Positions 1 through 9,019 of a stretch of DNA of 64,000 nt are shown here, in pieces. The DNA comes from JAWPMT01 sp965242775 (GTDB lineage Bacteria; Bacteroidota; Bacteroidia; Cytophagales; Cyclobacteriaceae). Made by a program: the position numbers and the translations under genes. The notes under the pieces were generated by a model, which was given only the letters and a program-made list of their open reading frames with translations, did not search any database and was not told the origin of the DNA. The DNA lies in the NCBI GenBank assembly GCA_965242775.1, contig CBDETI010000014.1, positions 248,001 to 312,000 on the forward strand, given 5' to 3'. Each line of letters opens with the position of its first letter. Positions within the stretch are counted from its first letter, which is position 1.

Positions 1-1046
1 TCATCACCTCCATTTGTGAAATTTTTGGCAGCCTCTTGCCTGAATGCTATCGCTTCCTCATATTGACTTTGCAATTCATTCAGTTCTTGCTTGGCAGGCC
101 CTGAATTTAAAAGTGCCAATGACTTTTCCTTAAAATGTATTGGCGGGGTGTAGAAGATGTAAAAAACATAAACCATAACTCCTACAAACAGGATAAAGAA
201 CTGCATCGGTATCTTAAAAACAGCATTGAACATCAGCCCCATTTTACTTGCGCGAATGTCCTTGCCACCGAGGTATCGTTGCACTTGCGATTGATCGGTA
301 CCGAAGTAGGAAAGTGCCAGGAAAAGCCCTCCGGTTATACCTGACCAAAACGTGTAGCGCTTTTCAAAATTGAAGTCAAAATCCACAGCTTGCGTCTTGC
401 CTAGTGCTCCGGCGATACCCAACGCATCTGAAAAGTCTGCATAGGCGGAGATGTAGTGAAGGAGAATGAAAAACGCCAGAAACATGCCACCCATGATGAC
501 AGCCATCTGCTGTTTCTGCGTAATACTGACTGCTTTGGTACCTCCCGAAACGGTATATATAATAACCATAAGTCCTGTCACGATAATCGTAAAATTGAGG
601 TTCCAATCCAGGATCGACGAAAGGATGATCGCGGGAGCGTAGATGGTTATACCTGCAGCCAAACCGCGCTGAATAAGAAACAAAAAAGCCCCCAAGGCTC
701 TGGTTTTAAGGTCAAATCGGGATTCAAGGTACTCGTAGGCTGTAAAAACCTTGAGTTTATAGTAAATAGGTATGAAAACCGCGGAAACAATTAGCAAGGC
801 AATGGGTAAGCCAAAGTAGTTCTGAACGAATCCCATCCCACTTTCATAAGCCTGTCCAGGGGTGGAAATAAATGTGATGGCGCTGGCTTGTGTGGCCATT
901 ACAGAAAGGCCGATAGTCCCCCATTTCAGGGTGTTATCTCCTCTTAGGTAGCTTTCAATGCTGTTCTGGCCTTTAGTTCGCCACACGCCATAGGCCACAA
1001 TGAAGGTCAGCGTACCTATGAGTACAATTAAATCAAGGTAGTTCAT
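1..1046 (-). CDS. Sodium:solute symporter (SSS family), 3' end outside window
   Basis: Translating the minus strand from the ATG at 1046 gives an open frame that runs off the left edge after about 348 residues. It begins MNYLDLIVLIGTLTF and contains the SSS-type segments SYLRGDNTLKWG, ATQASAITFIS and the stretch YTVSGGTKAVSITQ. Several hydrophobic membrane helices are visible. The protein should be an inner-membrane Na+-coupled importer of a small organic solute, possibly a sugar or amino sugar. The last visible residues form a charged segment (EELNELQSQYEEA-like), a loop also seen in Bacteroidota members of the family. It starts 12 bp after the PIG-L deacetylase gene on the same strand, so the two are probably one transcript and the symporter may import the deacetylase's product. 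The substrate cannot be read from sequence. Confidence 0.88.
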   Translation of the reverse strand, partial: MNYLDLIVLIGTLTFIVAYGVWRTKGQNSIESYLRGDNTLKWGTIGLSVMATQASAITFISTPGQAYESGMGFVQNYFGLPIALLIVSAVFIPIYYKLKVFTAYEYLESRFDLKTRALGAFLFLIQRGLAAGITIYAPAIILSSILDWNLNFTIIVTGLMVIIYTVSGGTKAVSITQKQQMAVIMGGMFLAFFILLHYISAYADFSDALGIAGALGKTQAVDFDFNFEKRYTFWSGITGGLFLALSYFGTDQSQVQRYLGGKDIRASKMGLMFNAVFKIPMQFFILFVGVMVYVFYIFYTPPIHFKEKSLALLNSGPAKQELNELQSQYEEAIAFRQEAAKNFTNGGD

Positions 1047-1058
1047 GGGAGGTGGCTA

Positions 1059-3554
1059 TCAGTTGGAGTTCTCAGAATTGCCAAGAGAAAGCAAGTTGAC
1101 AAATAGTCGGTAGGCACCTGGCACTCCCGCTGGCAATTCACGGAACCAGGAGTAACCCGAGTATACGTAATAGCCCTCTCCGTACCTGGCAACTAAAAGT
1201 CCACCATCACGAGCAGGCTCATCAGGATCGTTGGAGCTAATTATGGGTACAAACTGTTCCGCCCACTCATTTGGAAAATATAGTCCTCTTTCCTGGACCC
1301 AACCCTCGAAATCCGCTGAAGTGATTTGGTTTGGACCATTGATGGCAGGATGGTTCTCAGCAAGAATTCTCACCTCCGCCTCTTCAACCGTAACCCGGTC
1401 GCGGGAGATGGTCAACGGAAAGGGAGCCACTTCCTCTGTCACCAGTCTCCTATTGGTATTATACTGAACAATTACGTTACCTCCTTCCTTGACATAATCG
1501 AATAGTACTTTGTTCTTGTAGGCAAGCCAGGGAACTGTATTGAATGCACGAATGCCTAGCACTACGGCATCGTATTTGGCGAGATTCTCCTTAGTGACAT
1601 CACCATCTTCCAGTATGTCTACCTTATAACCGATTTGCTCAAGGTTCTGAGGAATTACATCACCGGCTCCCTCAATATAACCAATGTTCTCGCCAGCTTT
1701 TTTCAGGTCCAGCTTGACCAAACGTACTTTGGATACTGGAAAGAGGGTCTGCGTAGGAATGTGATCATATTCTATGACTGCTATTCCTTTTGATATTTTC
1801 TGGCCATCAGGTAAAGTCACTACCGCGCTCAAATATTCCGTGGCCGAACCCTCGGGAGGAGTAATACTAAAATTGAATGTTTGTTCCTCATTTTTCACCT
1901 CTAATTCAAAATCGTAAGACGATGGAGACACTTTCCAACTTTCGGGGATATCCAGAGAAAGCTTACCACTGGAAGAAGCCCTACCTGCTCGAACTTTGAC
2001 CCCAATATTTTTTGGTGTGTTGCTGGCGAATACCATCACCTCATTATCTATAGTAGCAGTGACAGGGGGCACGATGGCCACCGGACGGTACGTCTCTCCC
2101 TTCACCGGGTCGGTTCTCTTGTACACGACTCCCCGGGGGAATTCCAAAAACTGGCCATCTATTTCCAGAACGAAGTTCGCTGTAAAGGAAGGTAGATTCT
2201 CAGGTTGGCCTATGAGGTTTTTGTTATTCACCTTATACATCCCTAAATCTGCGGGCTCTGTAAGCCAGTAAGGCTGACTAATCGCCTGGTCCGGATCGAC
2301 CCGAAGCACCAAGTCATGATTGACCTTATCATTGGCATTTAGATTTACGTCCAATGTCACAGCCTTGTCCCAAGGATCAAATCGCACTTCTTTCAATTTG
2401 AAACCGCCGTTAACACGGCTTATCGCCTCGACTTTGAGTGCTATGGAATCCCCTGGAACATAGGAATAATCATCAGAAGCTACTTCCAGATATAGTCCCG
2501 AAACTGCTCCCAGCGCCTCGTCGATTTCTCTGAGCTTGATGTCTTTCCAAAATTGATCTTCCAATAGACTCAGTTCCTTTCTGGCGGCAACCAATGCCAA
2601 AAGTGTTTCTTGCGGATTCTCAGGGTCGTAATTGTACGCGGCCATCTCCAGATATTCCGCCACTTTTTCGCTTCCTTTTACTCGCTTCCAACTCGTATCA
2701 ATGCCAGAGAAAATATCCTCACCCTTCTCTCCTTCAAGTTGTTCGAGGTACTCCATTCTACTGCCCCGCGAACCTGAAGAGCCAAAGCCTTGGCTTTTGT
2801 GCATACTTCTGCTCCGTGCGGAAATCTCCGTATAGCTCTGGCCTAATAAGGCATTGTAAGCGCCCACATCCGCTGAATACAAACCAGCCGTGTCCATTTC
2901 AAGTCCACGAAACCTATAGAACCACCAGCTGGTATTCCAAAACATTTTTTTCGGCTGCCAAGGTGGTAAATCGCCTAGCTCTTCCCGGTTGAAATCAGCG
3001 TCTCCGCTCATTTTATAGGCCTCTGCCGCCAAAATAGCTGATGTTAGGTGATGCCCATGTCCCCCCAACTCAGGGGTAAATCGGGTGACGATAATATCTG
3101 GTCTGAACCTGCGGAAGGTACGCACAAAATCCGCCAGGACCTTGTCCCGATCCCAAATACCCTGAGTCTCTTTGGCATTTTTAGAATAGCCAAAATCATT
3201 GGCTCGGGAAAAAAACTGCCGGCCACCGTCTGTTCTACGGGCAGCGAGTAACTCCTGGGTCCTGATGATCCCGAGCTTTTCTCTAATCTCCGGGCCTATC
3301 AGGTTTTGCCCACCGTCTCCCCTGGTGGCGCTCAAATAGGCCGTGCGATAAAGCTTGTCATTGGCAAAGTAGCTTATCAATGAAGTGTTTTCGTCATCGG
3401 GGTGGGCCGCTACATATAGCACGGTACCCAATACGTTGAGTTTCTTTAGTAACTGTTTAGTTTCACCCGCATTGTATTGCTTGGGTTTTTGCGCTACCGC
3501 GGCTGCAAAAATTAAGGTTAGCAGCACAAATGTGAGGGGCTTCCTAATGGTCAT
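1059..3554 (-). CDS. Secreted PIG-L family deacetylase
   Basis: An 831-residue protein with a signal peptide (hydrophobic residues 8-20, likely cut after AVA). The PIG-L/LmbE zinc motif AAHPDDE lies at residues 49-55, and a second metal-binding HGHH cluster near residue 170. PIG-L enzymes hydrolyse N-acetyl groups from GlcNAc-type sugars. The N-terminal ~280 residues are the catalytic domain. The remaining ~550 residues hold beta-rich segments and a C-terminal glutamine-amidotransferase-like part (VVLGIRAFNTV, GGNVIVQYNT), the usual architecture of the long Bacteroidota form. The export signal suggests action in the periplasm or at the surface. It lies directly upstream of the SSS symporter, which suggests deacetylation followed by uptake. 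The actual substrate is unknown. Confidence 0.9.
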   Translation of the reverse strand: MTIRKPLTFVLLTLIFAAAVAQKPKQYNAGETKQLLKKLNVLGTVLYVAAHPDDENTSLISYFANDKLYRTAYLSATRGDGGQNLIGPEIREKLGIIRTQELLAARRTDGGRQFFSRANDFGYSKNAKETQGIWDRDKVLADFVRTFRRFRPDIIVTRFTPELGGHGHHLTSAILAAEAYKMSGDADFNREELGDLPPWQPKKMFWNTSWWFYRFRGLEMDTAGLYSADVGAYNALLGQSYTEISARSRSMHKSQGFGSSGSRGSRMEYLEQLEGEKGEDIFSGIDTSWKRVKGSEKVAEYLEMAAYNYDPENPQETLLALVAARKELSLLEDQFWKDIKLREIDEALGAVSGLYLEVASDDYSYVPGDSIALKVEAISRVNGGFKLKEVRFDPWDKAVTLDVNLNANDKVNHDLVLRVDPDQAISQPYWLTEPADLGMYKVNNKNLIGQPENLPSFTANFVLEIDGQFLEFPRGVVYKRTDPVKGETYRPVAIVPPVTATIDNEVMVFASNTPKNIGVKVRAGRASSSGKLSLDIPESWKVSPSSYDFELEVKNEEQTFNFSITPPEGSATEYLSAVVTLPDGQKISKGIAVIEYDHIPTQTLFPVSKVRLVKLDLKKAGENIGYIEGAGDVIPQNLEQIGYKVDILEDGDVTKENLAKYDAVVLGIRAFNTVPWLAYKNKVLFDYVKEGGNVIVQYNTNRRLVTEEVAPFPLTISRDRVTVEEAEVRILAENHPAINGPNQITSADFEGWVQERGLYFPNEWAEQFVPIISSNDPDEPARDGGLLVARYGEGYYVYSGYSWFRELPAGVPGAYRLFVNLLSLGNSENSN

Positions 3555-3598
3555 GTTGTTTTTCTATGGATTTCAAAATGGAGCGTCTATTAGACAAT

Positions 3599-3606
3599 CA
3601 AAGTTA
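3599..3606 (-). promoter_or_regulatory. -7 box (TAACTTTG) of the PIG-L/symporter unit
   Basis: On the minus strand TAACTTTG fits the Bacteroidota -7 consensus TAnnTTTG exactly and lies about 45 nt upstream of the PIG-L ATG at 3554. No convincing TTG -33 element is visible at the expected spacing. Confidence 0.45.
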
Positions 3607-3664
3607 TTTTGATTTTTCTAATACACGCTCCCCACTTAAACCACATTACGACCGCAGGCCCACT

Positions 3665-6310
3665 CTATTCTTGTTTCAAAGCATTAACCGGGTTGTCTAC
3701 AGCTGTTGCATAAGATCTCAAGGCGACGGTCAGAATAGCCACCGCACACACGGTAAACACCGGTATTAGAATCATGGTAGGTTCAATATTTATACGATAT
3801 TGAAAGTTGGCCAGCCAATCATCTCCCAGGTAGTAAATGAAAGGTCCCGCCAAGACTGCCCCGACCAAAACTAACTTCAGAAAATCCCAGATGATCATGC
3901 CGACCAGCTTACCGACCGTGGCACCCAAGACTTTCCTAATGGCAATCTCCTTCATTCGTTTTTCAAGAGTAAACGCCGCCAGGGCAAATAGTCCAATGAG
4001 CGCGATAAGTATGGCCAAACCCGCAAACGATGTAAACAACTGTCCAAACCTTCTTTCCGATTCGTAAAGACGGGCGAAGGAATCATCCAGGAAAAATCCC
4101 TCGAATGGAAAGCCTGGCACGAATTTATCCCAGGTTTTTTCAAGATGGGCCAGGGACTGATCGTAATCTCCGGCAATCTGCACATGCAGATAACCACCAC
4201 CCCATTCACCTTTGCTGATATCATCGCGATAGCGAAACAACAGCGGCCTCACTGTACTTCTGCCAGATCGCACTACAATATCCTTTATCACACCAAGAAC
4301 ACGGTACTTCTCGTCACCTCCTCTCGAGAGAATTTTCCCGACTCCTCCATCGAGCCAACCCATGCGTCGCACGAATGTCTCATTGACCACTACAAAACCA
4401 GTATCACTTGCCACTCCCGTGAAAAGATCCCCCTCAACAAGTTTCAGGTCCAAGGTCTTTAGTGTGTACTGATCGCAAATGAAGTGGTCAGGAGAAAGGG
4501 CGACCGGGTTATCGCCTATCGACCGGTAACCCCAATCTGCCACAAATCCAGATGGATAGGAATTCATGAGACCCGCATTATTGATGGAAGCGTTGCCCAA
4601 CAGATCGTTTCGAAAAGCTTCGTAATTCTCACCCAATTGGGAGGCACGCTTCACGATGTAGATCTGATCGGTGTTGAGACCCAGGTCCCGGGCATTGAGG
4701 TGTGATATCTGCATAAAAACTATTGCCGTACCAGCTATGAGGAACGTGGAGATGGCAAATTGGAATACAACTAAACCCACCCTCAACCTTCTACTGCCAC
4801 CTTTGACCGACTCACCTCTCAGCGCAGCAATGGGTTTGAACGAAGATAAGTAAAGGGCCGGGTAGCTTCCTGCCAAGAGCCCTACCACCAGTACAATGCT
4901 CAAAACCCAAATTATATTGGTGGGATTCCAGAGCATGGACAGGTCGTAGTTGGTATTGGTGAGGTAATTGAAATACGGCAACGCTACCATAGTAAGGACA
5001 AGCCCAACTGAAAGGGAAATAACAGTAATGAGCATTGACTCTGTCAAAAACTGCTGAATGATCGATTTTCTAATTGAGCCCATTACTTTCCGCATGCCAA
5101 CCTCTTTGGCCCTTAAAGAAGACTTGGCCGTAGACATGTTAACATAATTGATACAGGCAATAACAAGGATAAAAAAAGCGATTATCGAAAAGGTAAGGAC
5201 ATTGTTAAAGCTTCCGGGATTCCCCAGATCCAGGCGGGGGTGATGTAGGTGAATATCCGCGATGGGTATAAAGCGGAAAGACTTGTAATTACCATCTTCC
5301 AGGTAATCTTCCCATGTCTCATAGCCTGCCGTGTACTGCAACATCTCCTCAGCTACGTACTTCCTTACAAAGTCCGGCATTTTGGCGTCCAAAGTGCGTA
5401 TGTCGGCTGAGGTAGCCAACTTGATATAGCTGAAAAAATTATTTCCTGTCCACCAACCGTGTGTAACCCACCTTTCGTGTGGCAATGACAAGATCACTTT
5501 ATAGGGCACCACAGTGTTCTTTGGTGGATCGGCTACGACTGCTTTGACCTCATATTTGTAGCCGTTGCCATTTTCGATGATCTGACCCACAGGATCTTCA
5601 TCCGGAAAATAGGTATCAGCCATGGATTTGGTTAATATCAACTCATTCGGACGGGCAAGTATCCGACTTGGATCACCCGCCAAAAAATCGTTAGGAAAAA
5701 GGTCAAAAAACGTAGAATCGGCATTGATTATATCGGTGAAAGTGACATAATTCCCTTTGACCTTCACTATTGATTCAAAGGGTCCTGAAACCCTGGCGCC
5801 TTGAACCACCTCAGGATAATCATCCCGTAAGTGAGATGCTAAACCAGCCGGAGTATAAGGACCATATCTGTTAAAATCAAGACCGTACTGATTGACTGCA
5901 CGATATACATAAGGTGCTTGAGGGTTCAGGTTCTCATAGGAAATCTGATGTTGAATGTGGACGATAATAAGCATACACGCGGCAATTCCTACAGACAATC
6001 CAAGGATATTCAATAGCGAAAAACCTTTGTGCTTGAGTAAGTTTCTTACTGTGACCTTAAAATAGTTTCTATACATGGGATATGAGCTTTTGGGGTAGAA
6101 ATCTTCAATGTTTTTGATATACCGCAACCGGAAGAATCTGACAACATTCCATAGGAACTTCCAATTGGCTTTTTTCTGGTTTCGACTTTTTTCTCGTTCG
6201 TATAATTCATAGAGGTCGCCTTCTATGATCTCAGCATAGTAGGGCTTGCAGAACATGCGTAGCAGGATGGCCGCGACCCTGACAGTCCTATATTTTGGGG
6301 GCTGATTCAC
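3665..6310 (-). CDS. ABC transporter permease (MacB/FtsX type) with permease prefix domain
   Basis: An 881-residue membrane protein. Residues ~1-95 hold the small prefix (FCKPYYAEIIEGDLYELYERE) seen in Bacteroidota permeases encoded next to PadR regulators. Two MacB periplasmic plus FtsX permease modules follow. Membrane helices sit around residue 110, 390-410, 440-510, and again after ~770 (FAGLAILIALIGLFALAAFT). The stretch MKEIAIRKVLGA is a classic FtsX coupling segment and occurs twice in variant form (AKEVGMRKVMGS and KEIAIRKVLGA). The start is GTG; its GTGA overlaps the PadR stop codon, so the two are translationally coupled. No ATPase gene lies nearby, so the partner ATPase must be encoded elsewhere. 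Likely exports a lipophilic compound or peptide, or acts on the envelope. The substrate is unknown. Confidence 0.88.
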   Translation of the reverse strand: MNQPPKYRTVRVAAILLRMFCKPYYAEIIEGDLYELYEREKSRNQKKANWKFLWNVVRFFRLRYIKNIEDFYPKSSYPMYRNYFKVTVRNLLKHKGFSLLNILGLSVGIAACMLIIVHIQHQISYENLNPQAPYVYRAVNQYGLDFNRYGPYTPAGLASHLRDDYPEVVQGARVSGPFESIVKVKGNYVTFTDIINADSTFFDLFPNDFLAGDPSRILARPNELILTKSMADTYFPDEDPVGQIIENGNGYKYEVKAVVADPPKNTVVPYKVILSLPHERWVTHGWWTGNNFFSYIKLATSADIRTLDAKMPDFVRKYVAEEMLQYTAGYETWEDYLEDGNYKSFRFIPIADIHLHHPRLDLGNPGSFNNVLTFSIIAFFILVIACINYVNMSTAKSSLRAKEVGMRKVMGSIRKSIIQQFLTESMLITVISLSVGLVLTMVALPYFNYLTNTNYDLSMLWNPTNIIWVLSIVLVVGLLAGSYPALYLSSFKPIAALRGESVKGGSRRLRVGLVVFQFAISTFLIAGTAIVFMQISHLNARDLGLNTDQIYIVKRASQLGENYEAFRNDLLGNASINNAGLMNSYPSGFVADWGYRSIGDNPVALSPDHFICDQYTLKTLDLKLVEGDLFTGVASDTGFVVVNETFVRRMGWLDGGVGKILSRGGDEKYRVLGVIKDIVVRSGRSTVRPLLFRYRDDISKGEWGGGYLHVQIAGDYDQSLAHLEKTWDKFVPGFPFEGFFLDDSFARLYESERRFGQLFTSFAGLAILIALIGLFALAAFTLEKRMKEIAIRKVLGATVGKLVGMIIWDFLKLVLVGAVLAGPFIYYLGDDWLANFQYRINIEPTMILIPVFTVCAVAILTVALRSYATAVDNPVNALKQE

Positions 6311-6639
6311 TTAAGCCCCAGGACAACATCAGGAATTTGACTATAAAGGGCGTTGCGTACCTTTCTATTGATCTCGATCGCTTCAACTCCCAGGTGTGTG
6401 ACCTCAAAAAGCCGTTTGCGCCTTCCTCCACGCTCAGAAGTGGCACCTCCTATTTTGGATTTCAGGAAACTCTTTTTCTCCAACCTATCGAGCGCGGTAT
6501 GCACTGCACTGATATTTATCTTGCGGCCCGTTTGGGTGCTAATCTCATCCATTACACTTACGCCATAAGCGTTCCCATTTAGGATAGCGGTGATCAACAG
6601 CACCAACTCTTCGAATTCACCAAGCTGTACTCTCTCCAT
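6307..6639 (-). CDS. PadR family transcriptional regulator
   Basis: A 110-residue winged-helix protein. The N-terminal half carries the PadR pattern (GEFEELVLLITAILNGNAYG, then VHTALDRLEKKSFL), and the wing is rich in Gly and Arg (SERGGRRKRLFEVT). PadR proteins are usually repressors that respond to a hydrophobic ligand and control transporter genes. Here the stop codon overlaps the start of the ABC permease, the standard PadR-permease pair in this phylum, so it probably controls its own operon. It lacks the extra C-terminal coiled coil of long PadR proteins and belongs to the short subgroup. Confidence 0.9.
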   Translation of the reverse strand: MERVQLGEFEELVLLITAILNGNAYGVSVMDEISTQTGRKINISAVHTALDRLEKKSFLKSKIGGATSERGGRRKRLFEVTHLGVEAIEINRKVRNALYSQIPDVVLGLK

Positions 6640-6714
6640 TACATTTACAATAATGAAATAAATACGAAACTAAGTAACTAAGGTTTGATTTACAATTGTG
6701 AAAGAAAGGTGGAT

Positions 6715-7791
6715 TCAGAAGGGGCTACCCCAGGAGGCCTGCGACCTGGCTCTGATTGTCCCATCCTGTACCTGGAGTGGGCTATCAATATTATTATGAT
6801 AAAGTTGACCCGTTCCTAAGCCTTGATGTAGGTCATTATCGTACAGCGCTGTAAACTGACAGATCGCACTTAATCCAATGTTGGATTCAAGTGCGGAGGT
6901 GATCCACCATCCGATACCTCGTTCCTGTGCCAGCCTGATCCAATGCCTCGTAGCTCCGAAACCGCCAAGTAATGAAGGTTTTAATACGATATATTGTGGT
7001 TTCAGGTCCTCCAGAAGTTGGACTTTCTCTTCAGCGCTGTGTTTACCTATCAGCTCCTCATCCAAAGCCACTGGTATCGGCTGTCTCCGACAAACCAACT
7101 GCATCGCTTCCATTTGATTGGGCAAAATCGGCTGCTCAATAGAATGCAAATTCAAATGAGCCTCGGAAAGTTGCTTGAGTTTCCCAAGCACCTCCCGGAC
7201 GTTAAAGGCTCCATTTGCGTCAACACGAATAATCAAATCCTCAGATCGAGAACGTAAGTATTGCAACAGGCGAATCTCTTCATCAAAATCAATGGCACCA
7301 ATCTTCATTTTGATACATGAAAAGCCCTCAGCCAGTTTCTGGTCGATCCGATCTTTCATGAGTGCTTTATCACCCATCCATATTAATCCGTTAATATTAA
7401 TTGACTCCTCTCCTCGGGAAAACGGACCTTCGAACAACACTTTTTTCCCACCATTCATCAGATCTATAAGGGCCATCTCCAGGCCGAAGCTAATACTCGG
7501 GAATGCCGTCACTTCCAATTCATCGAGTAGCGTGGAGAGTTCAGGATTAGAAGCAGGCAAATGATACTTTGCCATGCGGTGGCTGATTTCCTCCAACTTC
7601 ACTGGAACCAGTGATAAGTCTTCATAGCTGAGTCTGGGTAGCGGTGCCACCTCTCCGATTCCCACAATTCCCTCTTCACTTTCTTCATATATTTTCAGAA
7701 ACCACACCTTTCTTTCACGCATTACTCCACGCGAAGTACCAGCATCAAAAGTGAATTGCAGCGTCTCGGACTTATATTCGAGCTTTAACAT
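6715..7791 (-). CDS. menC: o-succinylbenzoate synthase
   Basis: A 358-residue enolase-superfamily enzyme that dehydrates SHCHC to o-succinylbenzoate in menaquinone synthesis in the cytosol. Visible active-site elements in order: the CIKMKIG lysine pair, RVDANGAF (metal Asp), SIEQPI (metal Glu), VALDEEL (metal Asp) and VLKPSLLGG (second Lys). The length is normal for Bacteroidota MenC. Muconate-lactonizing and dipeptide-epimerase relatives share the fold, but the KPSLLGG and SALES segments favour MenC. Menaquinone is the expected electron carrier upstream of the cbb3 oxidase encoded at 44-47 kb. It is transcribed divergently from queA, only 16 bp away. Confidence 0.9.
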   Translation of the reverse strand: MLKLEYKSETLQFTFDAGTSRGVMRERKVWFLKIYEESEEGIVGIGEVAPLPRLSYEDLSLVPVKLEEISHRMAKYHLPASNPELSTLLDELEVTAFPSISFGLEMALIDLMNGGKKVLFEGPFSRGEESININGLIWMGDKALMKDRIDQKLAEGFSCIKMKIGAIDFDEEIRLLQYLRSRSEDLIIRVDANGAFNVREVLGKLKQLSEAHLNLHSIEQPILPNQMEAMQLVCRRQPIPVALDEELIGKHSAEEKVQLLEDLKPQYIVLKPSLLGGFGATRHWIRLAQERGIGWWITSALESNIGLSAICQFTALYDNDLHQGLGTGQLYHNNIDSPLQVQDGTIRARSQASWGSPF

Positions 7792-7807
7792 AGTTAGGTT
7801 AGGTGAA

Positions 7808-9019
7808 ATGGATTTGAATCTCGACGATTACAAATATGATCTTCCACAAGAAAAAATTGCGAAATATCCACTTGCAGAACGATCTAAATCCAAAATGCTT
7901 GTATACAAAGCGGGACAAATCGATCATTTGACCTTCGAAGATGTGTGCGATCAACTTCCCGATACCACGCATCTGGTCTTTAACAATACCAGAGTTATAC
8001 CGGCAAGAATTCATTTTTTCAAGGAAACAAACAGGAGCCAAAATAGAGGTTTTTCTTCTTGAACCAAGTCATCCCGTCACAGTAGAGGGAGGCTATGGAT
8101 GCCTCTCAATCCTGTACCTGGAAATGTTTGATCGGCAATGCTAAGAGATGGAAAATTGGTAGCGAGGAAATTGTCGACATCAACAATGGCGAGGTACACA
8201 TAAATAGGCTAGATGCTAAATTGGTGCGGTTTACCTGGACTTCAGCGGACCGCTTCAGTCAAATCATTCAACATCTGGGTAAAGTGCCGCTGCCGCCGTA
8301 CTTGAACAGGGAGGCTGAGGACAAGGATCACGACAGGTACCAAACCATTTATTCGGATAGCGATGGCGCCGTTGCGGCACCAACGGCGGGTCTGCATTTT
8401 TCCAAGCGTGTATTAGATATGCTTGACACCAAAGGGATATTAAGCAGCTTTTTGACCTTGCATGTTTCAGCAGGCACATTTCAGCCAATCAAAGGTGATA
8501 TTCACGATCATCCCATGCACCGGGAGGAAGGTACTGGTAAGCCGAAAGACCATTGAATCATTGCTGGAGCGACCGGAAGTTTGCGCGGTAGGAACGACCA
8601 GTCTCAGAACATTGGAATCACTCTATTGGTATGGCGTTTTACTCTTGAGAGAGATCCAAACGCCAAATTTGAAATTTTTAAAAACACACCATACGAAATC
8701 GCGACAGACCTTACCACCAGGGAGTTCCCTGCAAAACGTACTATCAACACTGAAAAGTAATAACCTGCAGGTCGCATTTGGCACAACAGAGATATTTATC
8801 TATCCGGGTTACACATTCAGAATAGTAAAGTACCTCATCACCAATTTCCACCTTCCCGGATCGACGCTCATCCTGCTAATAGCCGCATTCGTGGGAGACG
8901 ACTGGGAGACCATTTATCAATCAGCTCTGGAAAACAACTATCGATTTCTGAGTTTCGGTGACAGTAGCTTGCTCATACCTGGCAAACAAAAAAAAGACGC
9001 CCCGGAGCGTCCTTTGTAG
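7808..9019 (+). pseudogene. queA: tRNA preQ1(34) S-adenosylmethionine ribosyltransferase-isomerase, three frameshifts
   Basis: QueA adds the cyclopentene ring to make epoxyqueuosine in tRNA wobble positions. The protein is recognisable end to end but only by switching frame three times. Residues MDLNLDDYKYDLPQEKIAKY through the FNNTRVIPAR motif are in one frame. Near 8027 a duplicated AAAC (+4) moves it to GAKIEVFLLEP. Near 8085-8092 a +1 leads to SCTWKCLIGNAKRWK and on through AAPTAGLHFS. Near 8525 a +1 in a GGAAGG run leads to VGTTSLRTLES, LITNFHLPGST and FLSFGDSSLL. All domains are present with family-typical length, which argues for either recent decay or insertion-type sequencing errors. 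The last ~15 codons run through a hairpin terminator. Confidence 0.85.

Noticed and set aside
135..794. Plus-strand open frames 135-344 and 456-794
   Set aside because: They lie opposite the SSS symporter gene, which has clear family motifs.
8000..8560. Programmed frameshifting in queA
   Set aside because: Three different shift sites with no slippery sequence plus stem-loop pattern; QueA is not known to use recoding.
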